DNA of 64,000 nucleotides from Pseudomonas eutrophicaquae (GTDB lineage Bacteria > Pseudomonadota > Gammaproteobacteria > Pseudomonadales > Pseudomonadaceae), in assembly GCF_023544715.1 (NCBI RefSeq), contig NZ_JAMJEZ010000002.1:62001-126000 (forward strand). The letters are read 5' to 3'. Every line of letters begins with the position of its first letter. Position 1 is the first letter of the stretch. A program made the translations under genes and the position numbers. The notes beneath the pieces were generated by a model. That model worked only from the letters and a program-made list of their open reading frames with translations, had not been told where the DNA came from and did no database searches. Shown one piece after another: positions 49,093 to 58,357 of this stretch.

Positions 49093-49374
49093 CACCGCCT
49101 CCGCTGGCCGAAAAATGCTGCGCAGTGTAGCGGTTTGCCCGAAGGCCGGCAGCCGCCGGGATCAGCGGCCAATGGGGGAAAACAGTGCCAGCAAAAGGCA
49201 AAACAATACCAGGGGGTATCGGGCAACGACTTCTAGACTCCAAGAAGGCGGGGGCGTCGGTTGACGCAGCGCTGCCGCACGGTGACCGCAGAAGCCGGTG
49301 CCCGGAGGTTTGGACTGATCCGGCGTATGCACCTCGGAAGCGGCGGATTTTCATTTGTCGAAAGGGACGATCTC

Positions 49375-50043
49375 ATGAACAGACTCATCCTCGGTCTGCT
49401 GGCCAGCAGTGTGGTGATCGGTGGTTGCGCACGACATACCGAAGCACCTATTGCCAGCAACTTCCCCTATCAGCAGCAGCACAAGCTGCAGTCAGCCGCG
49501 CATTGGCAACTGATTGCCCGCGATACGGCGGCCCAGATCAAGGCGCAGTTGCCGACCCAGCGCGCGCTGTATGTGCACACCTCAGGGCAACACAGCCCGT
49601 TTGAACAAGCATTCATGCAGCAACTGGCCAGCGAACTGGCCAGCGCGGGCTATCCGATGATGAAGCGCGCCCAGCGCCCCGATGTACTGACGGTAGAGGT
49701 CTCCGCCACACCGCTGCGCTTCTCCCGGCATCGTCAGCAGTACAGCACCACCGGCGTACTGACCGCACTGAGCAGTGGGCTGTGGGTGTTGCACGAGATC
49801 TACAATAACGTCTCCCCGGGAGCCGCGATGGTCGCGGGTGCCGTCGCCGTGGATGCCACCACCTGGCTGCGCTCGGAGTTTGCCAGTGGCCCGACACCCC
49901 GCACGGAGCTGGTCGTCAACACCCGTGTTTCCAGCGCTGATCAGTATTACCTGCAAACCACCAGCGCCTATTACACCGCCGATGGTGATCTCAGCCTGTA
50001 CGAAAACTGGCCAACAGCCATCTTGCCGGTGAAGGGGGAGTGA
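49375..50043 (+). CDS. Lipoprotein of unknown family
   Basis: 222 residues. Lipobox VIGGC (C18) after MNRLILGLLASS. The mature part has an alpha/beta N-terminal half, a hydrophobic Gly/Ala-rich stretch around 150-175 (NNVSPGAAMVAGAVAVDATT) that could be membrane-embedded, and a C-terminal segment rich in Tyr (QYYLQTTSAYYTADGDLSLYENW). I do not recognise the family. The next gene, a FlgO-like lipoprotein, starts two bases after it, so the pair is an operon. The 282 bases between tsaC and this gene hold no recognisable element beyond a ribosome site. Confidence 0.7.
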   Translation: MNRLILGLLASSVVIGGCARHTEAPIASNFPYQQQHKLQSAAHWQLIARDTAAQIKAQLPTQRALYVHTSGQHSPFEQAFMQQLASELASAGYPMMKRAQRPDVLTVEVSATPLRFSRHRQQYSTTGVLTALSSGLWVLHEIYNNVSPGAAMVAGAVAVDATTWLRSEFASGPTPRTELVVNTRVSSADQYYLQTTSAYYTADGDLSLYENWPTAILPVKGE

Positions 50044-50045
50044 TG

Positions 50046-50606
50046 ATGAAACTGACACCTGCAGTCCTCGCCCTGACCGTGGCCGTGCTATCCGGCTGCT
50101 CGCACTCGCTGCAGCACCGGAGTGAGCGGCTGACGCTCTCCGAAAACACCTTCATCGCCACCAACCAGATCGCCGTGGATCGCTTGATACGGCATCTGGA
50201 TGCCCGACTGCCGGCCGGCAGCGGGCCGCTGCTGGTCACCACGCTGGTCAACATCGATGATCTGGATACTTCATCAACACTCGGGCGCGTGATCTCCGAG
50301 CAGGTCACCTCGCGCTTCGTGCAGCATGATTACCGCATCGTGGAGATGAAGTTCGGCAAAAGCGTCTATATGCACCGCGATCAGGGGGAAATGGTGCTGA
50401 CCCGTGCCGTGCAAGAAACGGCCAGCCAGCATGCCGCCAAGGCGGTTGTGGTCGGCACGTATGGCGAGAGCCGCAACCATGCCTTCATCAGTCTGAAGGT
50501 GGTGCAGCCGGAAACCAGTGCCATCATCGCTGTGCATGATTACGCCGTCCCACTCAGTCATGGCATCAGCCTGATGCTGCGCAATCGTCCGACGGCGACG
50601 CCCTGA
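50046..50606 (+). CDS. FlgO-family lipoprotein
   Basis: 186 residues from ATG 50046 (GGAG five bases upstream; ATG 50043 is possible). Lipobox AVLSGC gives a lipidated Cys near residue 18. The fold resembles the FlgO domain: TNQIAVDRLIRHL, GPLLVTTLVNIDDLDTSSTLGRVISEQVTSRFVQHDYRIVEM and the AVVVGTYG strand. Vibrio FlgO is an outer-membrane lipoprotein needed for flagellar stability, but no flagellar genes are nearby, so a general envelope role is as likely. Confidence 0.78.
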   Translation: MKLTPAVLALTVAVLSGCSHSLQHRSERLTLSENTFIATNQIAVDRLIRHLDARLPAGSGPLLVTTLVNIDDLDTSSTLGRVISEQVTSRFVQHDYRIVEMKFGKSVYMHRDQGEMVLTRAVQETASQHAAKAVVVGTYGESRNHAFISLKVVQPETSAIIAVHDYAVPLSHGISLMLRNRPTATP

Positions 50607-50619
50607 ATCCCGCCTGCGC

Positions 50620-51801
50620 TCACCCCGCCCGGTAGGCCCAGAGCCCCTGCTCGCAAATCACCCGCTCATCGAGTTCCAGCTCGGTCAGCAGGGCGAGGGT
50701 CTGCGGCAGGGGGTGTCCGCTGTGCAGGGCCAGCGCTTCGCTGCTCAGCGGGGCGGCACGCAGCAGAGTCAGCAAGGCCTCGGCCTCGCTGGAACTGGCG
50801 GGGAACAACGGCAGACTGGGGGCCGGTGGCGGCGCAGCAGGGGATGGTGTGGCCATCGGCGCGTGCGTGGGGGCCGGTCTTGCAGCGATCGCCGGTGCGG
50901 GCCGCTGCCAGCCACGCAGGGCCTCGAGGATGTCCTCGATGCACTCGACCAACTGCGCACCCTCGCGGATCAGCTGATGACAGCCGCGCGAGCCGGGATG
51001 GTGGATGGAGCCGGGGATGGCAAAGACTTCACGACCCTGCTCGGCCGCCAGGCGCGCGGTGATCAGCGAGCCACTCGACGGACTGGCTTCCACCACCAGC
51101 ACCCCGAGCGACAGGCCGCTGATGATCCGGTTGCGCCGCGGAAAGTTGCTGGCATGGGGCGTGGTCAGCAGCGGCAATTCAGACACCAGCGCACCGCCTT
51201 CGGCCACGATGCGCAGCGCCAGGGCGCTGTGCCGGGCCGGATAAATACGCTCAAGCCCGGTACCGAGTACCGCGACCGTACCGCCCGGTGCCTCCAGCGC
51301 GCCCTGATGGGCGGCACCATCAATCCCCAACGCCAGACCGCTGGTGACGACAAAGCCGCCGGCGGCCAGGCTGCGGGAAAACGCCAGGGCGGTGTCCAGG
51401 CCCGGCCGGCTGGCGCGGCGACTGCCCACCACCGCCAGTTGCGGGCGCTCCAGCAGCGCCGGATCGCCGGCGACAAACAGCAGCGGCGGGGCATCGGACA
51501 GCTCGCCGAGCAGCGCCGGGTAGCGTGGATCATCAAAGCACAGCAGATGGTGCGCGGCCTGCTCCAGCCAGGGCAGGCTGGCGGCTACTGCATCACGCAC
51601 CCGCGCGCCGTGGCGCGTCTCCAGTGCCGCGGCCGGCGCGCCCAGTGCACGCCACGCGCTGGCCGGGGCCGCCAGCGCCGCCTCGGCGCTGCCAAAATGC
51701 TGCAACAGCCGGCGCCAGCGCCGTGGACCGATCTCCGGCAGCAACAGCAGGGCGAGACGGGCGCGGGTCTCCGCCTCGCAGAGGTGAGCAGGACAGGGCA
51801 T
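50620..51801 (-). CDS. dprA: DNA-processing protein DprA (Smf)
   Basis: 393 residues, ATG preceded by GAGGAG. N-terminal SAM-like helices, then the Rossmann DNA-binding domain with VVGSRRASRPG, GGFVVTSGLALGIDGAAHQGAL and FPRRNRIISGLSLGVLVVEAS, and a C-terminal winged-helix (LPQTLALLTELELDERVICEQGLW). A Pro/Ala-rich linker joins them at about 300-330. It loads RecA onto incoming single-stranded DNA in transformation. The truncated LysM-type gene precedes it, as in the usual Pseudomonas order. Confidence 0.94.
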   Translation of the reverse strand: MPCPAHLCEAETRARLALLLLPEIGPRRWRRLLQHFGSAEAALAAPASAWRALGAPAAALETRHGARVRDAVAASLPWLEQAAHHLLCFDDPRYPALLGELSDAPPLLFVAGDPALLERPQLAVVGSRRASRPGLDTALAFSRSLAAGGFVVTSGLALGIDGAAHQGALEAPGGTVAVLGTGLERIYPARHSALALRIVAEGGALVSELPLLTTPHASNFPRRNRIISGLSLGVLVVEASPSSGSLITARLAAEQGREVFAIPGSIHHPGSRGCHQLIREGAQLVECIEDILEALRGWQRPAPAIAARPAPTHAPMATPSPAAPPPAPSLPLFPASSSEAEALLTLLRAAPLSSEALALHSGHPLPQTLALLTELELDERVICEQGLWAYRAG

Positions 51802-51810
51802 GGCAACTCC

Positions 51811-52218
51811 TCAGGGCAGGGCGGGGGCAGACGTCTGGGGGATCACCGGCACCAGGTGATCGCCCGGACGCACTTCATGGCGGGCTTTTAAGACGCGCAG
51901 TACGGCTTGATCCTCCTGCACCGCCAGCAGCTCGGCCTGCCCGAAGGCTCCGGCCAGCGGCAGGCTCAGGGCATCGGCAGTACGGGGCGCTTCGGGCAGT
52001 CGATAGAGCAGGTAGTGCTGCACGCCTTGGGGGAAGTGGCCACGCCCCTGCAGGCGATCACCGATACCACCCAGTGCCCGGCCTGCCTCGATGGACAAGA
52101 CCCGGGCCGGTGGCGGCGCGTGCTCTGCCGTCGCAGCCGGCGGGATCGCCCCACCCAACAGCCCCGGCAGCAGCCAGCTCGCGACGCGGCCTAGCCGGGC
52201 GCAGAGTGTTTTCCTCAT
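51811..52218 (-). CDS. Exported remnant of the def-linked LysM protein (no LysM domain)
   Basis: 135 residues with a signal peptide (LLPGLLGGAIPPAATA). In Pseudomonas the gene between def and dprA encodes a protein of about 340 residues with an N-terminal LysM domain. Here only a counterpart of its C-terminal part remains (SIEAGRALGGIGDRL, GQAELLAVQEDQAVLRVLKARHEVRPGDHLVP). No LysM repeat is visible in any frame around it. Either a real reduced orthologue or a decayed one; the frame and signal peptide are intact. Divergent from def and nine bases from dprA. Confidence 0.6.
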   Translation of the reverse strand: MRKTLCARLGRVASWLLPGLLGGAIPPAATAEHAPPPARVLSIEAGRALGGIGDRLQGRGHFPQGVQHYLLYRLPEAPRTADALSLPLAGAFGQAELLAVQEDQAVLRVLKARHEVRPGDHLVPVIPQTSAPALP

Positions 52219-52350
52219 GGGTTAATGCCTTTATGATGTCGCCATTCTTGAATCACACCGCCGGCTTGCCTTCGGGGCGCCTCGCTGCAGACCGTAGCGG
52301 ATGGTACCGCCGGCCCCCTCCGCAATTTCTCGAGTGCATCACAAAGGCCT

Positions 52351-52860
52351 ATGGCGATCCTCAACATTCTCGAATTCCCCGATCCGCGCCTGCGCACCCT
52401 CGCCCAGCCGGTCGATGTGGTCGATGACGCCCTGCGCCAGCTGATCGACGACATGTTCGACACCATGTACGCCGCGCCGGGCATCGGCCTGGCTGCCACT
52501 CAGGTCAATGTGCACAAACGTGTAGTGGTGATGGACCTCTCCGAGGAACAGAACGAGCCGCGGGTGTTCATCAACCCCGAGCTTGAGCCGCTCAGCGACG
52601 ATCTGGCCCCCTATCAGGAGGGCTGCCTGTCGGTGCCGGGTTTCTATGAAAGCGTCGATCGCCCGCTGCGGATACGGATCCGCGCGCTGAATCGTGACGG
52701 GCAGCCGTTCGAGGAAATCGCCGAGGGCCTGCTGGCGGTGTGCATCCAGCATGAATGCGACCATCTCAACGGCAAGCTGTTCGTCGATTACCTCTCCAGC
52801 CTCAAGCGTGATCGCATCAAGAAGAAGCTGGAAAAACAGCACCGTCTGCAAAAATCCTGA
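52351..52860 (+). CDS. def: Peptide deformylase
   Basis: 169 residues. Metal ligands C92 (EGCLSVPG), H134 and H138 (HECDH), with G-I-G-L-A-A-T-Q as motif 1: the three canonical motifs of type 1 deformylases. It removes formyl from nascent N-terminal Met. First gene of def-fmt-rsmB-trkA, with a terminator hairpin between def and fmt. Confidence 0.97.
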   Translation: MAILNILEFPDPRLRTLAQPVDVVDDALRQLIDDMFDTMYAAPGIGLAATQVNVHKRVVVMDLSEEQNEPRVFINPELEPLSDDLAPYQEGCLSVPGFYESVDRPLRIRIRALNRDGQPFEEIAEGLLAVCIQHECDHLNGKLFVDYLSSLKRDRIKKKLEKQHRLQKS

Positions 52861-52868
52861 CTGACCTG

Positions 52869-52895
52869 AAGGCTTGCCACGGCAAGCCTTTTTTC
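52869..52895 (+). terminator. Intrinsic terminator between def and fmt
   Basis: A 10-bp stem AAGGCTTGCC / GGCAAGCCTT (52869-52878 with 52881-52890), the arms separated by AC, followed by TTTT (52891-52894) directly after the two Ts ending the right arm. It lies eight bases after the def stop and must be read through or bypassed for fmt expression from the def promoter. Confidence 0.8.
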
Positions 52896-52908
52896 TTGAG
52901 CGAGTCCC

Positions 52909-53850
52909 ATGACCCAGCCCCTGCGCATCGTCTTTGCCGGCACCCCGGAATTTGCCGCCCGCCACCTTGAAGCCCTGCTCGAGGCCGGCCTCACCCCGGT
53001 GGCGGTCTACACCCAGCCCGACCGCCCCGCCGGCCGCGGCCAGAAGCTGATGGCAAGCCCAGTCAAGCAGCTGGCTGTTGCCCACGGCATCCCGGTGCTG
53101 CAGCCGGCCACGCTGCGCGATGCCGCGGCCCAGGCGGAGCTGGCCGCGCTGGCGCCTGATCTGCTGGTGGTGGTGGCCTATGGGCTGATCCTGCCGCAGG
53201 TGGTGCTGGATATCCCGCACCTTGGCTGCATCAACAGCCACGCCTCCTTGCTGCCCCGCTGGCGCGGTGCCGCGCCGATCCAGCGCGCCGTGGAGGCCGG
53301 TGATGCCGAAAGCGGGGTCACGGTGATGCAGATGGAGGCTGGCCTGGACACCGGGCCGATGCTGCTCAAGGTCAGCACGCCGATTAGCGCTGAGGACACC
53401 GGCGGCAGCCTGCATGACCGTCTGGCCGCACTCGGCGCCGCGGCGGTGGTCGAGGCCATTCCGCTGCTGGTCGCCGGCACGCTCAAAGGCGAGCGGCAGG
53501 ACGAGGCGCTGGCTACCTACGCCCACAAGCTGAACAAGGACGAGGCGCGCCTCGACTGGAGCCACCCGGCTGAGGAGCTGGAGCGCCGGGTGCGCGCCTT
53601 CACCCCATGGCCGATCTGCCACACCACGCTCGGCGGCGCGGCCCTCAAGGTCTACGCGGCTGAAGTGACCGACGGGCAGGGCGCACCGGGGAAAATACTC
53701 GACGCCAGCCGCGACGGCCTGACCGTGGCCTGCGGCAGTGGCGCACTGCGCCTGACCCGCCTGCAGTTGCCGGGCGGCAAGCCGCTGGGCTTCAGTGATC
53801 TGTACAACAGCCGCCGCGAGCAGTTCGCCCCCGGCCAGGTGCTGGTCTGA
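52909..53850 (+). CDS. fmt: Methionyl-tRNA formyltransferase
   Basis: 313 residues. Formyl-THF binding domain with [38 protein letters not shown] (catalytic Asn-His) and [11 protein letters not shown] with its aspartate, followed by an OB-like C-terminal domain. It formylates initiator Met-tRNA. rsmB starts on the last base of its stop codon. Confidence 0.97.
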   Translation: MTQPLRIVFAGTPEFAARHLEALLEAGLTPVAVYTQPDRPAGRGQKLMASPVKQLAVAHGIPVLQPATLRDAAAQAELAALAPDLLVVVAYGLILPQVVLDIPHLGCINSHASLLPRWRGAAPIQRAVEAGDAESGVTVMQMEAGLDTGPMLLKVSTPISAEDTGGSLHDRLAALGAAAVVEAIPLLVAGTLKGERQDEALATYAHKLNKDEARLDWSHPAEELERRVRAFTPWPICHTTLGGAALKVYAAEVTDGQGAPGKILDASRDGLTVACGSGALRLTRLQLPGGKPLGFSDLYNSRREQFAPGQVLV

Positions 53851-55166
53851 TGGCCGTCAATCCGCGCCTCGCCGCGGCCCGCGCGCTGGGTGCCGTACTC
53901 GCCGGCAAGGCCTCGCTGGGCAGTGCCCTGCCCGCGCAGCTGGAGCGCGTCGAGCCGCGTGATCGAGGTCTGACCCAGGAGCTGGCCTTCGGCACCGCCC
54001 GCTGGCAGCCGCGCCTGTCTCTCCTCGCTGACAAGCTGCTGCAAAAGCCCTTCAAGGCTGCCGACCGGGATCTTGAGGCACTGCTGCTGGTCGGCCTCTA
54101 CCAGCTGTTCTACACCCGCATCCCCGCGCACGCGGCGATCGGAGAGACGGTCGGCTGCGTCGACAAGCTGAAAAAATCCTCAGCCAAGGGCCTGATCAAC
54201 GCCGTGCTGCGCCGCGCCCAGCGCGAAGGTGAGGCGCTGCTCGCCGAACTGGAGCGCGATCCGGCCGCACGCACCGCCCACCCGCGCTGGCTGCAGAAGG
54301 CGCTCAAGGCCCACTGGCCGGAGCACTGGGAAGCGATCTGCGCGGCCAACAACAGCCATCCGCCGCTGACCCTCAGGGTCAATCGCCGCCACGGCTCGCG
54401 CGAGGCGTATCTCGCCGAGCTGGCCGCCGCCGGCCTCGACGCGCAGGCCTGCCCGTTCAGCCGCGATGGCGTACAGCTGGCCGTGCCCTGCGATGTGACG
54501 ACCCTGCCGGGCTTTGCCGAAGGGCGGGTCAGCGTGCAGGACGAGGCCGCCCAGCTGGCTGCCGAGCTACTCGAACTCAAGCCGAACCTGTGCGTGCTGG
54601 ATGCCTGCTGCGCCCCCGGTGGCAAGACCTGCCACCTGCTGGAAGCCGAGCCGAGCCTTGCCGTCACCGCGGTGGACCTGGAAGACAGCCGCCTGCAGCG
54701 GGTGCGCGAAAATCTGCAGCGTCTCCAGCTCGATGCCCGGCTGATCGCCGCCGACGCCCGTGCGGTGGGGCAGTGGTGGGATGGCCAGCCATTCCAGCGC
54801 ATTCTTCTCGATGCACCCTGCTCGGCAACCGGAGTGATCCGTCGCCACCCGGACATCAAGCTGACTCGTCAGGCCAGCGACATCGCCGCGCTGGCCGCGC
54901 TGCAGGGCGAGCTGCTCGATGCGCTGTGGCCGGCGCTGGAGGTCGGCGGGGTGCTGCTTTACGCCACCTGCTCGAGCCTGCCGACCGAGAACACCGACGT
55001 GATCGGCGCCTTCCTCGCCCGCACCCCCGGCGCCCGCGAGCTGGACATCCCAGGCCCGTTCGGCGTGAAACAGCCCCACGGCCGCCAGCTGCTGGCGCAG
55101 GTGGACGGTCACGACGGCTTCTATTACGCCAAACTGATCAAGATCGCCGCCGTCCCGCGCGGCTGA
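53850..55166 (+). CDS. rsmB: 16S rRNA m5C967 methyltransferase
   Basis: 438 residues. N-terminal NusB-like RNA-binding domain (to ~150), then a Rossmann methyltransferase: [16 protein letters not shown] (SAM site), [14 protein letters not shown], the catalytic cysteine in [19 protein letters not shown] and the second cysteine in [12 protein letters not shown]. Coupled to fmt by a one-base overlap. Confidence 0.96.
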   Translation: MAVNPRLAAARALGAVLAGKASLGSALPAQLERVEPRDRGLTQELAFGTARWQPRLSLLADKLLQKPFKAADRDLEALLLVGLYQLFYTRIPAHAAIGETVGCVDKLKKSSAKGLINAVLRRAQREGEALLAELERDPAARTAHPRWLQKALKAHWPEHWEAICAANNSHPPLTLRVNRRHGSREAYLAELAAAGLDAQACPFSRDGVQLAVPCDVTTLPGFAEGRVSVQDEAAQLAAELLELKPNLCVLDACCAPGGKTCHLLEAEPSLAVTAVDLEDSRLQRVRENLQRLQLDARLIAADARAVGQWWDGQPFQRILLDAPCSATGVIRRHPDIKLTRQASDIAALAALQGELLDALWPALEVGGVLLYATCSSLPTENTDVIGAFLARTPGARELDIPGPFGVKQPHGRQLLAQVDGHDGFYYAKLIKIAAVPRG

Positions 55167-55237
55167 GGCATCCCGGGGCTGACCGTCCCGACCATAATCA
55201 AGGCGGCGGGTGATCCCCACGCCAGAGGAGCAGCTGG

Positions 55238-56611
55238 ATGAAGATCATCATTCTCGGCGCAGGCCAGGTCGGTGGCAGCCTTGCCGAACACCTGGCCAAT
55301 GAGGCCAACGACATCACCGTGATCGACACCGACAGCGAGCGGCTGCGCGATCTGGGCGATCGTCTGGACATCCGCACCATCCAGGGCAAAGGCTCGCACC
55401 CGACCGTCATGCGCCAGGCCGGCGCCGACGATGCCGACATGCTGGTGGCGGTGACCAACAGCGATGAAACCAACATGATCGCCTGCCAGGTCGCCTACAG
55501 CCTGTTCAACACCCCGACCAAGATCGCCCGGGTGCGCGAGTCGGCCTACCTGACCCGCAGCGGGCTGTTCTGCAACGAATCGATCCCCATCGATGTGCTG
55601 ATCAGCCCGGAACAGGTGGTGACCAACTACATCAAGCGGCTGATCGAATACCCCGGCGCCCTGCAGGTGCTCGACTTTGCCGACGGCAAGGTGCAGCTGG
55701 TCGGGGTGCGCGCCTATTACGGCGGGCCGCTGGTCGGCCAGCAGCTCAAGCAGATCCGCCAGCACATGCCGCACATCGATGCGCGAGTCGCCGCCATCTA
55801 CCGCCGTGACCGGGCGATCCTCCCCGAGGGCGATACGGTGATCGAGGCCGATGATGAGGTGTTCTTCATCGCCGCCCGCAACCATATCCGCGCAGTGATG
55901 AGCGAGATGCGCCGCCTTGATCAGGGCTATCAGCGGGTGGTGATTGCCGGCGGCGGGCATATCGGCGAGCGGCTGGCAGAGGCCATCGAGAGCCGCTATC
56001 AGGTGAAGATCATCGAGATGAACGCCTCGCGCTGCCGCCAGCTGTCCGACACTCTGGAGAGCGCCATCGTCCTGCACGGCAGCGCCAGCGACCGCGACTT
56101 GCTGATCGAGGAGAACATCAACGAGGCCGACCTGTTCCTTGCCCTGACCAACGACGACGAGGCCAACATCATGTCCTCGCTGCTGGCCAAACGCTTGGGC
56201 GCGCGCAAGGTGATGAGCCTGATCAACAACCCGGCCTACGTCGATCTGATCCAGGGCGGGGAGATCGACATCGCCATCAGCCCGCAGCAGGCGACCATCG
56301 GTACACTGCTGACCCATGTGCGCCGCGGCGATATTGTCGCCGTGCATTCGCTGCGCCGCGGGGCCGCCGAGGCAATCGAGGCGATCGCCCACGGCGATGC
56401 GCGCGCCAGCAAGGTGGTGGGGCGCAAGGTCGCCGATGTGCCACTGCCGCCGGGCACCACCATCGGCGCCATCGTGCGCGACGAGCAGGTGCTGATTGCG
56501 CATGGCACCACGCAGATCGAGGACGGTGACCATGTGCTGCTGTTTCTGGTCGACAAGAAATACGTACGCGATGTCGAGCGGCTGTTCCAGCCCGGCCTGA
56601 CCTTCTTCTGA
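55238..56611 (+). CDS. trkA: Trk potassium transporter regulatory subunit TrkA
   Basis: 457 residues, GAGGAG upstream. Two RCK_N NAD-binding domains ([18 protein letters not shown] at the start; [16 protein letters not shown] at about 230), each followed by an RCK_C domain. A cytoplasmic gating ring for TrkH. trkH follows 75 bases downstream. Confidence 0.96.
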   Translation: MKIIILGAGQVGGSLAEHLANEANDITVIDTDSERLRDLGDRLDIRTIQGKGSHPTVMRQAGADDADMLVAVTNSDETNMIACQVAYSLFNTPTKIARVRESAYLTRSGLFCNESIPIDVLISPEQVVTNYIKRLIEYPGALQVLDFADGKVQLVGVRAYYGGPLVGQQLKQIRQHMPHIDARVAAIYRRDRAILPEGDTVIEADDEVFFIAARNHIRAVMSEMRRLDQGYQRVVIAGGGHIGERLAEAIESRYQVKIIEMNASRCRQLSDTLESAIVLHGSASDRDLLIEENINEADLFLALTNDDEANIMSSLLAKRLGARKVMSLINNPAYVDLIQGGEIDIAISPQQATIGTLLTHVRRGDIVAVHSLRRGAAEAIEAIAHGDARASKVVGRKVADVPLPPGTTIGAIVRDEQVLIAHGTTQIEDGDHVLLFLVDKKYVRDVERLFQPGLTFF

Positions 56612-56686
56612 CCCCACAGGGCGCGCGTGCGTGGCCCGGTCATCCACCGGGCTGGCCGTGACCGCCCATCGGCTCTGGTGGATTCC

Positions 56687-58138
56687 ATGCATTACGCTGT
56701 CATTTCCCGGATTCTCGGCATCCTGCTGATGCTGTTCAGCATCAGCCATCTGCCGCCGCTGCTGATCGATCTCTACTATCAGGAAGGCACCTGGCAGAGC
56801 TTCATCTGGGCCTTCACCATCACCCTGTGCAGCGGGGCGGCGATCTGGCTGCCGGTACGCAAGGCGCGTGGCGAGCTGCGCGCCCGCGACGGTTACCTGA
56901 TCACCGCGCTGTTCTGGAGCGTGCTCGGGCTGTTCTCGGCGATCCCGTTCCTGCTGGGTGACAAACCGGCGATGAGCGCCTCCGATGCGTTGTTCGAGGC
57001 CTTCTCGGGCCTCAGCACCACCGGGGCCACAGTGCTCACCGGGCTCGATACGCTGCCCCACGCGATTCTCTACTACCGCCAGCAGCTGCAGTGGCTGGGC
57101 GGCATGGGGATCGTGGTGCTGGCGGTGGCGGTGATGCCGATGCTCGGCATCGGTGGCATGCAGCTGTACCGCGCGGAGATGCCCGGCCCGCTCAAGGACA
57201 ACAAGCTCTCGGCACGCATCGCCGATACCGCCAAGACCCTCTGGCTGATCTACTGCGGGCTCACCGTGCTCTGCACACTGGCTTACTGGATGGCCGGCAT
57301 GGGACTGTTCGATGCCATCGGCCACAGCTTTGCGACTATCGCCATCGGCGGCTTCTCGACCCACGATGCCAGCATCGGCTACTTCGACAGCCCGCTGATC
57401 GAGGCGCTCTGCATCTTCTTCATGGCCGCTTCGGGGATGAACTTCGCCCTGCATTTTCTCGCCCTGCGCAGCCGCTCGCTGAAGACCTATCTGCAGGACC
57501 CCGAGTGCATGGCCTACCTCAAGCTGCTGGCCTCGGTCTTTGCGATCACCACGCTGGTGCTGGTGTTCTACGGCCATCACGACAGCCCACTGGACTCACT
57601 GCGCTATGCGGCCTTCCAGGTGGTCTCGGTGTTCACCACCACCGGCTTTGGAGTCGATGATTTCAGCGCCTGGCCGAGCTTTCTGCCCTTCCTGCTGCTG
57701 TACACCGCGTTCATCGGCGCCTGTGCCGGCTCCACCGGGGGCGGCATGAAGGTGATGCGCGCCATGCTGGTGGTGCGCCAGGGCCAGCGGGAGATCCTGC
57801 GGCTGCTGCATCCCAGCGGGGTGTTTGGCGTGAAGCTGGGCAAGCGCCGGGTACCGGACCGGGTGATCGAGTCGGTATGGGGCTTCTGTGCGGTGTATCT
57901 GGTGACCTTCTTCGGCTTGATGCTGCTGCTGCTCGGCACCGGTCTGGATCCGATTACCGCCTTCTCCAGCCTCGCCTCGTGCATGAACAACCTCGGCCCG
58001 GCGCTGGGCGAGGCCGCCGCTCACTATGGCACGCTGCCGGACAGCGCCAAGGGGCTGCTCAGTGTGGCGATGATTCTGGGGCGGCTGGAGGTGTTCTCGC
58101 TGGTGGTGCTGCTCTCACCAGCGTTCTGGCGCTACTGA
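56687..58138 (+). CDS. trkH: Trk potassium transporter membrane subunit TrkH
   Basis: 483 residues, the usual length, from ATG 56687 with GGTGG upstream. The four P-loop filter repeats are visible: EAFSGLSTTGATVLTGLD, HSFATIAIGGFSTHDAS, QVVSVFTTTGFGVDDF and ASCMNNLGPALGEA. It forms the K+ channel gated by TrkA and needed for osmoadaptation. The gene ends at a strong terminator shared with the convergent unknown gene. Confidence 0.96.
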   Translation: MHYAVISRILGILLMLFSISHLPPLLIDLYYQEGTWQSFIWAFTITLCSGAAIWLPVRKARGELRARDGYLITALFWSVLGLFSAIPFLLGDKPAMSASDALFEAFSGLSTTGATVLTGLDTLPHAILYYRQQLQWLGGMGIVVLAVAVMPMLGIGGMQLYRAEMPGPLKDNKLSARIADTAKTLWLIYCGLTVLCTLAYWMAGMGLFDAIGHSFATIAIGGFSTHDASIGYFDSPLIEALCIFFMAASGMNFALHFLALRSRSLKTYLQDPECMAYLKLLASVFAITTLVLVFYGHHDSPLDSLRYAAFQVVSVFTTTGFGVDDFSAWPSFLPFLLLYTAFIGACAGSTGGGMKVMRAMLVVRQGQREILRLLHPSGVFGVKLGKRRVPDRVIESVWGFCAVYLVTFFGLMLLLLGTGLDPITAFSSLASCMNNLGPALGEAAAHYGTLPDSAKGLLSVAMILGRLEVFSLVVLLSPAFWRY

Positions 58139-58308
58139 ATCCGTCGCTATAGCAAAAGGCTTACACGAAGCAGGGCCGATTGGCGCTTCGCCAGCGGTGA
58201 GTACCAGCCCATAATGGCGCCATCTACTGCAGTTACGGATGACTGCAGGATCAAGGAAGATCGACCACAGCCCCTGATGGCAGCCCGACAGGAGGTTGGG
58301 GTGGTCAG

Positions 58309-58336
58309 AAAAAAACCCGCGCAAGCGGGTTTTTTG
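58309..58336. terminator. Bidirectional terminator between trkH and the 625-residue protein gene
   Basis: Stem ACCCGC / GCGGGT with a GCAA loop, extended by six As and six Ts. The 170 bases between it and the trkH stop hold only small dyads (ATGGCGCCAT; two CTGCAG copies) and no obvious gene. Confidence 0.85.
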
Positions 58337-58357
58337 TTGCCTGAAAAACGCCGTGGC

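Noticed and set aside
55124-57580. 818-codon open frame on the minus strand opposite trkA and trkH
   Set aside because: His/Asp/Gly-rich shadow of the real genes; same for frames at 15758-17773 and 2678-4216.
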